From positions 1-64,000 of the forward strand of contig JAEUVF010000013.1 in the NCBI GenBank assembly GCA_016787265.1: a DNA stretch of 64,000 bases, in the 5' to 3' direction. A model generated the notes under the pieces. It was not told the origin of the DNA. It made no database searches and saw only the letters and a list, made by a program, of their open reading frames with translations. Made by a program: the position numbers and the translations under genes. Positions 32,849 to 40,407 of the stretch are shown one piece after another. The stretch comes from Flavipsychrobacter sp. (lineage in GTDB: Bacteria; Bacteroidota; Bacteroidia; Chitinophagales; Chitinophagaceae). Within the stretch, counting starts at the first letter, position 1, and every line of letters begins with the position of its first letter.

Positions 32849-34195
32849 ATGAAGAACTCTATTTTTTTACCCATTTTTTATCTGATCATGACCAATACAG
32901 TTTTGCAAGCAAACGCCCAGGACAAACGAATTACCGCAGCAATTTTTAACTCGGGCTTTCCCATTGCCCACGATACCTACAATGCAATTTCCATTGCCAG
33001 TGACGGTAATGTGTATTATGTATTGAGCTCTCTGTCTATCGATACCGGTGGAATGATGTATGCCTACAATCCCAAAACCGGTCAAATCAAACTTTGCGGT
33101 GATATCACCGAAGCTGCAGGGGAAAAGGAGAAGAAGTCTGTATCCCAGGGTAAAAGCCATGCGCGGTTTTATGAGGCAAATGGGAAACTCTATTTTTCTA
33201 CCCATGCCGGTTATTATTCGATGGTCGATGGTATGGAAAAAATGGGCATACCTCCCGCTGGCTACAAACCTTATCCCGGTGGTTTTTTCCTGTCCTATGA
33301 CTTGAAAACCGGCCACTTCGAAAACCTTGGTGTGGCTCCTCACCAGGAAGGTGTGCTCACCATGAATATGGATACCCGCAGAGGTATGCTGTATGGCATC
33401 ACATGGCCTACTGGTTACTTTGTGACCCTGGATATAGCTACCAACAAAATGACTAATCTGGGCCCTGTTTCTGGTGAAGGGGAAAACGGAGCGGGCTCAA
33501 ACTACAGGACACTTTGCCGCTCCATTGCCATCAACGAGGATAACGGTGACGTATACCTGACCAATTCTGAAGGTGATATTTTAAAATATACCGCGGGGGC
33601 AACCGGATTTCAAAAGTGTGAGGAGAATATGAGGAAGGATTATTTCGGTTTGTATGATCCGTCTTCACCCGGACATATGGGCTATAACTGGCGGCAGATC
33701 GAATGGAGCCCCATAGAAAAATGTTTTTACGGCGTACATGGCAACTCAGGTTACCTTTTCAAATTTGATCCTGCGGCAGATCGCATCACAGTTATAGACA
33801 GGATTACATCTGAAACTTCCAGGGCTTCGGGTATGTTTGATCAGTTCAGTTACGGCTACCTGGGTTTCACATTCGGACCTGATCAGCGCACCCTCTACTA
33901 TCTCACCGGTGCCCCTATTTATGAAAACGGGGAACTTGTAAGGGGGAAGGATAAAACTGCCAAGGGGGAAGCAAAGGGACTGGAAAACCTGCACCTCATC
34001 ACCTATGATACCAGGAACAATGTTTATAAAGATCATGGCGCGATATTTTATCCCGATGGCCAGCGTCCGCTGTATGTAAATTCCATTGCAGTGGCAAAAG
34101 ACGGAACCGTTTACACACTGGCACGCATAACCGAAAACGGCACCACCCGTACTGACCTGGTAAAAATTCCTGCACCTTCTCTAAAAAAGAAATAA
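32849..34195 (+). CDS. Exported beta-propeller-like protein, unknown function
   Basis: 448 residues with a signal peptide ending ANAQ. Repeating short beta units are visible (GNVYYVLSSLSIDTGGMMYAYNP, NGKLYFSTHAGYYSM, GDVYLTNSEGDILKY, GTVYTLARI), consistent with a six- or seven-bladed propeller. I recognise no catalytic motif. It lies between the aminotransferase and the ceramidase-family genes with 15 and 10 nt gaps, so it belongs to the operon. It may bind substrate or act as a lactonase- or epimerase-like enzyme; this is open. Confidence 0.65.
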   Translation: MKNSIFLPIFYLIMTNTVLQANAQDKRITAAIFNSGFPIAHDTYNAISIASDGNVYYVLSSLSIDTGGMMYAYNPKTGQIKLCGDITEAAGEKEKKSVSQGKSHARFYEANGKLYFSTHAGYYSMVDGMEKMGIPPAGYKPYPGGFFLSYDLKTGHFENLGVAPHQEGVLTMNMDTRRGMLYGITWPTGYFVTLDIATNKMTNLGPVSGEGENGAGSNYRTLCRSIAINEDNGDVYLTNSEGDILKYTAGATGFQKCEENMRKDYFGLYDPSSPGHMGYNWRQIEWSPIEKCFYGVHGNSGYLFKFDPAADRITVIDRITSETSRASGMFDQFSYGYLGFTFGPDQRTLYYLTGAPIYENGELVRGKDKTAKGEAKGLENLHLITYDTRNNVYKDHGAIFYPDGQRPLYVNSIAVAKDGTVYTLARITENGTTRTDLVKIPAPSLKKK

Positions 34196-34205
34196 TGACC
34201 CGGCC

Positions 34206-35549
34206 ATGCGAATACATCAATGGATCCTTGCCTTTGGTCTGCTGCTGAACCTTGCTTCCGCACATGCAGGAGACAGCCCTTCCCTGAAGGCTGGTGTTGC
34301 AAGGGTGAACATCACTCCTGATTTGCCCTTCTGGCTTACAGGTTATGCCAGTCGCACCGCCCCTGCAAAAGAGGTATTACATTCCATCTGGGCAAAAGTG
34401 CTGGTGCTGGAGCAAAGCAAAGACAATCGCATCATTTTTGTGGCTGTTGACGTACTTGGTTTGTCAAAAGAAATAGTGGAGGATGTTTTCACCGCCTTGC
34501 ACGCCCAATTTGGGATTCAACGTTCACAGTTGCTGATCAATTCCTCCCATACCCATGCCGGTCCCATGATCTGGCCCTGCCTCAATGTGATCTATGATTT
34601 TGATGAAGCTGAACAGGCAAGAATCGCCACCTATACTCAGCGGCTTTCCCGGCAGATCGTTGGAGCAGTTGAAGAAGCAATGCGCGGGCTCTTCCCGGCA
34701 AAGGTATTCACCGGTAAGGGAAGTGCTGGTTTCGCCATCAACAGGCGGGATGCCCTGTTTCCCAAAGGTGCGGTGGATCATGATGTTCCGGTATTGAAAG
34801 TGGAATCAGAAGATCATTCCATCAAGGCGGTACTCTTTGGCTATGCCTGCCATAATACCACCCTGGTGGATAAAAACAATCTCATCAGCGGCGACTATGC
34901 CGGTGTGGCACAAACGAAAATTGAAGCTGCTCATCCCGGCGCTACCGCGCTTTTCCTGATGGGTTGTGCGGGTGACCAAAATCCTTACCCCAGAGGTACA
35001 TCCGCACTGGTCGAGCAGCATAGCACTGAGCTGGCAAACGCGGTCGGCAAGGTGTTGATGGAAGCGATGAATCCTGTGCGGGCGCCGATCCGGACAGAAT
35101 TTCAGGTAGTGAGCCTAAGCTTCAGGCCAGTTGACCGCTCTGTATTTCAGCAAGATATTCTCAGCTCAAATAAATTTCTGCAACGCAGGGCCAGGCTGAT
35201 GCTGGAGGCTTATAACAAGGGTTGGAACACCAGTCAGTTTTCCTACCCGATTCAGGCCGTGCGCTTCAATAATGATTTTACCATTCTTGGGCTCAGTGAT
35301 GAAGTGGTGGTGGATTATTCCATATTATACAAAAAAACCTATCCCAGGGAGAACCTTTTTGTGGCTGGCTACTGCAACGATGTACAACTTTATGTCCCTT
35401 CCAAAAAAGTCCTGGATGAAGGCGGTTATGAAGGTGGGGAAAGCATGATCTATTATGGTCACCCCGGACCTTTTGCGGATGATGTGGAAGACAGGATTAC
35501 AAACGCCGTACATAAGGTGATGCGAAGGGTGGGGGCAAAAAAATATTAA
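34206..35549 (+). CDS. Neutral/alkaline ceramidase N-terminal family protein
   Basis: 447 residues with signal peptide. The ceramidase catalytic-domain signatures are AGVARVNITPDLPFWLTGY, the metal-binding SSHTHAGPMIW and LFLMGCAGDQNPYP. Known neutral ceramidases are larger and have an extra C-terminal domain, which is missing here. Short relatives are frequent in Bacteroidota and Planctomycetes sugar clusters, so amide hydrolysis on a non-lipid substrate (for example an N-acyl sugar) is possible. Last gene of the G+C-rich part of the operon. Confidence 0.85.
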   Translation: MRIHQWILAFGLLLNLASAHAGDSPSLKAGVARVNITPDLPFWLTGYASRTAPAKEVLHSIWAKVLVLEQSKDNRIIFVAVDVLGLSKEIVEDVFTALHAQFGIQRSQLLINSSHTHAGPMIWPCLNVIYDFDEAEQARIATYTQRLSRQIVGAVEEAMRGLFPAKVFTGKGSAGFAINRRDALFPKGAVDHDVPVLKVESEDHSIKAVLFGYACHNTTLVDKNNLISGDYAGVAQTKIEAAHPGATALFLMGCAGDQNPYPRGTSALVEQHSTELANAVGKVLMEAMNPVRAPIRTEFQVVSLSFRPVDRSVFQQDILSSNKFLQRRARLMLEAYNKGWNTSQFSYPIQAVRFNNDFTILGLSDEVVVDYSILYKKTYPRENLFVAGYCNDVQLYVPSKKVLDEGGYEGGESMIYYGHPGPFADDVEDRITNAVHKVMRRVGAKKY

Positions 35550-35591
35550 TGGAAAAACTGTTAACATAGTACAGCAACTTCTCTGACAAAG

Positions 35592-36779
35592 ATGTGGGAG
35601 GCCATTAGTATTTTAGTGGCTGTTATGGATCAGCAAACAGCGGCAAATACAGCATCGAACCAACGGCAGCGGCTAACCGAAGTGGCAGCTGTTTTTCTGA
35701 AACTTGGAGTAATCGGGTTTGGTGGTCCGGCTGTGCATATCGCAATGATGGAAGAAGAAGTGGTGCGCAAACGCAAGTGGATGAGTGCGCAACATTTCCT
35801 GGACCTGGTAGGTGCAACCAACCTGATACCCGGACCCAATTCCACGGAAATGACCATGCACTGCGGGTATGAACGGGCAGGTTGGAAGGGTTTGGTAGTG
35901 GCCGGGATTTGCTTTATTGTTCCAGCTGTACTGATAACGGGTATGCTGGCCTGGGCCTATCAGCTTTACGGGCAATTGCCGGAAGTGGCACCGTTCATTT
36001 ATGGAATCAAGCCCGCTGTTTTATCCGTGGTATTTGCAGTGATGATCAGTCTGGGTAAAAAAGCTGTGAAAAATATGCAGTTGGTGCTGATGGGGATATT
36101 GGCGCTGATTGCTGTGCTGGCAGGTATGCATGAGATATATGTTTTGTTTGGAGCCGGGGCAATCGGTATGCTGCTGCATTATGCACAAGTCAATCGCAGT
36201 ATGAAAGGATTCCTGCCACTTCCAATCTTACAGATCATTCAGGAGGCACCGGCTCTGATGAATGGGAAAATCTTCTGGATCTTTTTAAAGATCGGTTCCA
36301 TTTTATACGGCAGCGGATATGTCCTGTTTGCATTCCTGGATGCCGAATTGGTCAGCACGGGTTGGTTGTCGAAGCAGGTGTTAGTGGATGCGATTGCAGT
36401 GGGACAGTTTACCCCTGGACCTGTATTCTCTGCTGCAACTTTTATTGGCTGGCAACTGGGTGGCTTTGGAGGTTCAATGGCTGCTACTGTTGGTATTTTT
36501 CTTCCTTCCTTTTTATTTGTGGCGCTGCTGCAGCGATTGGTTCCCTTGCTGCGAAAATCTCCTGTTATGGCAGCATTTCTCGATACGGTTAATGTTGTTT
36601 CAGTGGCTATCATCCTCGCCGTATTGGTTGAAATGGGCCAGCAAACCATTTCCGACTGGAGAATGATTTTAATTGCAATTGCAGGATTTTTGGTTTCCTT
36701 TTTTTATCCCCGTATTAACAGTGCGTTTATTATTGCGGGTGGTGCGCTGTTAGGGTATATTTTAACATTCGTGCGGTAA
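35592..36779 (+). CDS. Chromate transporter (CHR family)
   Basis: 395 residues, full length, with two CHR repeats. The first contains LKLGVIGFGGPAVHIAMMEE and NLIPGPNSTEM, the second GSGYVLFAFLDAE and GQFTPGPVFSAATFIG. About ten membrane segments. It exports chromate, probably in exchange or proton-driven. ATG 35625 is an alternative start that removes a short hydrophobic lead. It starts 42 nt after the ceramidase-family gene, and a link to that operon is doubtful. Confidence 0.88.
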   Translation: MWEAISILVAVMDQQTAANTASNQRQRLTEVAAVFLKLGVIGFGGPAVHIAMMEEEVVRKRKWMSAQHFLDLVGATNLIPGPNSTEMTMHCGYERAGWKGLVVAGICFIVPAVLITGMLAWAYQLYGQLPEVAPFIYGIKPAVLSVVFAVMISLGKKAVKNMQLVLMGILALIAVLAGMHEIYVLFGAGAIGMLLHYAQVNRSMKGFLPLPILQIIQEAPALMNGKIFWIFLKIGSILYGSGYVLFAFLDAELVSTGWLSKQVLVDAIAVGQFTPGPVFSAATFIGWQLGGFGGSMAATVGIFLPSFLFVALLQRLVPLLRKSPVMAAFLDTVNVVSVAIILAVLVEMGQQTISDWRMILIAIAGFLVSFFYPRINSAFIIAGGALLGYILTFVR

Positions 36780-36822
36780 ATTCTTTTCATCTCTTCCTGT
36801 TTCTCATTCAAATAACTTCGTT

Positions 36823-37230
36823 ATGAAATCAGTACTACTGGCAGTTTGGTTTACAATTTTTTCTTTGGTAGGTTTTTCGCAGTCGGGTAAGTATCAGCTT
36901 TCCAGTCATATTCTGGACATATCAAAAGGAGCTCCTGCGGCTGGCGTGCCTATTCGGTTAGAAAAAATGGATCCTTCTGGCAAATCCTGGTTGATAGTCG
37001 ATCAAAAAATTACAGATAAGAATGGCCGTGTCGGTGATTTTTTGCCGGAAGGAAAGTCCCATACGGGGGTCTACAAACTTGTTTTTCTAACCAGCGATTA
37101 TTTTAAAAAACAGCAGATGGAAAGCTTTTATCCCTTTGTGGAAATAGTTTTTGAAATCAAAGACAACTCACATTATCACGTGCCGATTACTTTATCCGCT
37201 TTTGGATATTCCACGTATCGCGGTAATTAA
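36823..37230 (+). CDS. Hydroxyisourate hydrolase/transthyretin-like protein, exported
   Basis: 135 residues with a signal peptide (cleavage near GFSQ). The transthyretin-like fold shows SSHILDISKGAPAAGVPIRL (His29), GRVGDF (Arg69), HYHVPITLSAFGYSTYRG (His119) and a C-terminal YRGN. Hydroxyisourate hydrolases split 5-hydroxyisourate in urate breakdown and end in YRGS, where Ser is catalytic. Here Asn135 replaces it. Either the activity is changed or the protein has another periplasmic role. No other urate genes are nearby. Confidence 0.8.
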   Translation: MKSVLLAVWFTIFSLVGFSQSGKYQLSSHILDISKGAPAAGVPIRLEKMDPSGKSWLIVDQKITDKNGRVGDFLPEGKSHTGVYKLVFLTSDYFKKQQMESFYPFVEIVFEIKDNSHYHVPITLSAFGYSTYRGN

Positions 37231-37231
37231 G

Positions 37232-38749
37232 CTATTTTTCGCGCGGTTCCAATCGTAACCGGTAAGCCTGAATTTTGGCTGGCTGCTCAGGTGAAAGGGT
37301 GAAATAAATCTTTAAATCGGCTTTCTCTCCATGCAGCGTAAACGTTCCCCTCAGGTTGTTTTCCGCGATAACAGGAGAACTGCGGAGAATTCTGCCCGCA
37401 GCCTGGAAAAGCGTTTTGGCTTCCTTCCGTAAGCTGTCAACCTGGTAATCGAAGAAGAAATTTTCTGCAAAGATGGGCGATTGTTCAGCGATTTTCCAAT
37501 CCGGTAACAAAGCAGTAAGTTCCTGTTGACGTTGGAGCAGGATAGGAGTTGGCGGAATAGTTCTGGGTTTCAGCGCTGCTGTTCTTACCAACAGGTCTAG
37601 TGACTGAATATTTAAAGTGGTGGCTGGTGCATAGGTCTGGTTGATGAAACTTACAATGCCGATTCCATAATCCGGCAGGATGGTCCAGTTGCTGCCAAAG
37701 CCCGGTAATCCACCACTATGCCCCACCGTTATACGGCCCTCGCAATCCTTGCTCCATCGGAGTCCGTATCCGTAGCCGGCAGCAGTAGGACAAACCCTTC
37801 CATCCGGGAATTTGTAGTTTGGATTCAGACCGGCGAAATTCCATGGTTGCTGCATTTCGCGAAGGGAACTTCTTTGAAGCGGACTGTTATCGGATCCATT
37901 TCTGGCCGGCCAGGCACTTAGCATGAAGTTCATATATCGTGAAAAATCTTCTGCGGTAGTAAGGATGCCGCCCATGATACCGTATGCACCATCGTGTTCC
38001 ATCGGTTGTGCTTCCCAGTTAGCATTGAGCCAGCGGTATCCAATAGCCAGTGTACTATCGGGTACAGCGCTGTATTCCCAATAAGTATGGTGCATGCCGA
38101 GTGGTTTCCAGATATACTCTTCAATGTATTCCTGGTAGGACATGCCCGTAACTTTTTTGATGATCGCACCCAGCATCGCAAATCCCATATTGCTGTATTC
38201 ATAGGCGGTACCCGGACTCGTAGAAAAGGATATCCCTCTTTTGAACATGGCGTGCATGCTGTCTTCTGATATATCCAGCTGACGGTCGCCCCATGGATTG
38301 TCTTCCGGAAATCCGGCTGCATGAGTCAGCAGGTGACGAATGGTGATCGGTGGTGCATCGGTGGTAGGATACTGTATGTCAGATAGCTCCGGAATATAGA
38401 GCTGTGCTGGTTCATCAAGCTGCAGTTTGCCCTGATCACGCAATTGCAGGATAGCAACTCCTGCAAAACTTTTTGACATGGAAGCAATACGAAAAACAGA
38501 GCCGGGTTTAACAGGATTCCCCATCTCCCGGTTAGCCATACCCGAAGTTTTTAGATGCACCAGTTTGCCATTTGCAACAATGCCATAGATGAATCCTGGC
38601 TGGTTGTTTTTGGTGGCAAAATCTCTAAAAAGTTCATCCGTTTCCTGGATTGCTTTTTTCCAATTGGAGGAATTAATATCAAGGTGTTGAGCCTGTGCGA
38701 GCGCTGATAAACATACGCAGATGAACAGGTGAATGATTTTTTTATGCAT
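37232..38749 (-). CDS. Serine hydrolase, class C beta-lactamase family
   Basis: 505 residues with signal peptide. The SxxK motif is Ser90-Met-Ser-Lys93, the YxN motif is in YEYSNMGFAMLG and the third motif is HSGGLPGFGSNW. A C-terminal beta domain of about 130 residues follows. Such proteins are periplasmic esterases, peptidases or D-amino-acid-related hydrolases more often than true beta-lactamases. It is the last gene of a - strand unit with the phosphoesterase (11 nt) and TlpA-like genes. Confidence 0.88.
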   Translation of the reverse strand: MHKKIIHLFICVCLSALAQAQHLDINSSNWKKAIQETDELFRDFATKNNQPGFIYGIVANGKLVHLKTSGMANREMGNPVKPGSVFRIASMSKSFAGVAILQLRDQGKLQLDEPAQLYIPELSDIQYPTTDAPPITIRHLLTHAAGFPEDNPWGDRQLDISEDSMHAMFKRGISFSTSPGTAYEYSNMGFAMLGAIIKKVTGMSYQEYIEEYIWKPLGMHHTYWEYSAVPDSTLAIGYRWLNANWEAQPMEHDGAYGIMGGILTTAEDFSRYMNFMLSAWPARNGSDNSPLQRSSLREMQQPWNFAGLNPNYKFPDGRVCPTAAGYGYGLRWSKDCEGRITVGHSGGLPGFGSNWTILPDYGIGIVSFINQTYAPATTLNIQSLDLLVRTAALKPRTIPPTPILLQRQQELTALLPDWKIAEQSPIFAENFFFDYQVDSLRKEAKTLFQAAGRILRSSPVIAENNLRGTFTLHGEKADLKIYFTLSPEQPAKIQAYRLRLEPREK

Positions 38750-38760
38750 ACAAAAATGAA

Positions 38761-39753
38761 TCAGCTGGTGGGGATAAATTCAATTTCCAGGCATGCCCCG
38801 CGTGCATTGGCTTCACTAACCACCTGCGGGATACCGTTAATAATATCCAGGGATGGGCGGTGAATATGCCCGGCAATTACACCTAGCACATTGGGTGCAT
38901 TGAATACCGCGTGATGAAAATCCATCGTTGCAGTTGTATGACCTGTTTCAGGCCAGCGTTCTCTTCTTTCCAGTTCGAAATTGCGATCGGTTTTAGCGCC
39001 CCAATCCGGATGGCCGCAGCCAAAACCGACGGACCTGCCTGGTGCATAGAGTGGAATATGCACCATCAATACAATAGGTTGCCCGGTCTGAACCTGCTGT
39101 TTAAAAAACGCTAATTGTTCTGCTGTAATTTCATAATTGGAGTTGTCGAGTATTACCATGCGAACTCCCTGTATTTCCTTTACCTGCATCAGTGGGTGCT
39201 GTTGCTGGTAGAGCGGGAGTAAGCGCTTTTGTATCCATTCGCTTCGTAAAGCTGATAAACTGCCGGGCATGCCTTCATAATGCCAGTCGTGGTTTCCAGC
39301 AGTATATACATAGGGTAATCCCGCGATTTTCATTTTATCAAGCACAAAATCAACGGCGGCTTCAGATGGGAAGCTGACGATATCACCGATTAATGCGACT
39401 AATGCTGCTTTCTTATCAGCAGCCAGATGGAGTGCAGCAACCAGGCTCTTTTCGGGATTGGTGGCCTCCCCGGTAAGGTAATGCTGGGTTTGGTTATAGG
39501 CTTTGGCCATTCGGCCACTGAATGACTGGTAAGGAATACCACGGTCGTCATCCCGGAACAAATGGGTATCGGCAATCACCACTGTTTGAAATGCCTGTTT
39601 GATATCGGGATGATAAAACCGAAGGCGCGTGCCATCCAGCGAAAAACTGCCTTTTCTTTTGGATTGCAGGAGAGCAGGAGGTTGTGCCCAACCAGGTAAG
39701 GAGGCACCCAGGGTGGAAGCGCCGAGTAATTGGAGCCAGTCTCGTCTTTTCAT
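38761..39753 (-). CDS. Metallophosphoesterase, exported
   Basis: 330 residues with a Tat-like leader (KRRDWLQLLGASTLGAS). The calcineurin-like metal motifs are in order: VVIADTHLF, LIGDIVSF, YTAGNHDWHY, LMVHIPLY and VIAGHIHRP. It should hydrolyse a phosphate ester or diester in the periplasm. It lies between a TlpA-like thioredoxin gene and a serine hydrolase gene on the same strand (22 and 11 nt gaps). Confidence 0.9.
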   Translation of the reverse strand: MKRRDWLQLLGASTLGASLPGWAQPPALLQSKRKGSFSLDGTRLRFYHPDIKQAFQTVVIADTHLFRDDDRGIPYQSFSGRMAKAYNQTQHYLTGEATNPEKSLVAALHLAADKKAALVALIGDIVSFPSEAAVDFVLDKMKIAGLPYVYTAGNHDWHYEGMPGSLSALRSEWIQKRLLPLYQQQHPLMQVKEIQGVRMVILDNSNYEITAEQLAFFKQQVQTGQPIVLMVHIPLYAPGRSVGFGCGHPDWGAKTDRNFELERRERWPETGHTTATMDFHHAVFNAPNVLGVIAGHIHRPSLDIINGIPQVVSEANARGACLEIEFIPTS

Positions 39754-39775
39754 ATATCAGGAAACTTTCCCTAAG

Positions 39776-40297
39776 CTACTGAAAAAACTGCTGGTAGGTG
39801 GCCGTGCTGTAATCACGCGCACCTTCTATGCGGTCAACCAATTCGCCGTTTTCATTGAAGATAAAAGTGGTTGGGATACCGGATACTTCAAAAACAGGAG
39901 GCAGGGCCTGGTCGGTAAAATACACAGGCGACAGGATATTGTTTTTCAATGTAAAGTCAACACCCTTCTGCCGGTCTTTGTCCACATTTAACAGTACAAT
40001 AGTGGCTTTGCCTGGATCCATGGTTTTGTACAGCGCATCCAGGGAGGGCATTTCTTCGCGGCAGGGTGCGCACCAGCTTGCCCAGAGGTTCACCAGAACT
40101 TTTTTCCCTTTCAAAGAAGCCAGGTCGAATGGTTCATTTTTGATATTCACCAATTGCAGGTTGGGCAGGGGGGTGCCGGCCAGCCTGTTTTTCTGGTTCT
40201 GTTCTTCGAAGCTGTTGCTGGTTCTGGGTTTCATGGAATTATCGCAACCGGCCAGCAGGAGCCCGGTAATAAGCAGTGCAAAAGATACCTGTTTCAT
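39776..40297 (-). CDS. TlpA-like thiol-disulfide oxidoreductase lipoprotein
   Basis: 173 residues from ATG 40297, where a lipoprotein signal (LLITGLLLAGC) begins; the frame is open to 40324 but the added residues precede the signal. The thioredoxin domain has LVNLWASWCAPCREEMPSL with the CxxC pair and the cis-proline motif VSGIPTTFIF. It is membrane-anchored on the periplasmic side and probably reduces disulfides. First gene of a three-gene unit. Confidence 0.9.
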   Translation of the reverse strand: MKQVSFALLITGLLLAGCDNSMKPRTSNSFEEQNQKNRLAGTPLPNLQLVNIKNEPFDLASLKGKKVLVNLWASWCAPCREEMPSLDALYKTMDPGKATIVLLNVDKDRQKGVDFTLKNNILSPVYFTDQALPPVFEVSGIPTTFIFNENGELVDRIEGARDYSTATYQQFFQ

Positions 40298-40407
40298 GGC
40301 CTGAAAATTACCAAATGATTTCAATTCCTAATCCAATCGAGCTGTTAAAGATGGAATGATACAAAAAAATCCACAGATTGTGTGGTGGTTATCAAAATAC
40401 GATTGTT

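Noticed and set aside
37232..38749. True class C beta-lactamase (antibiotic resistance)
   Set aside because: The length of 505 residues, the C-terminal domain and the HSGG motif fit the wider serine hydrolase/esterase group better than AmpC enzymes.
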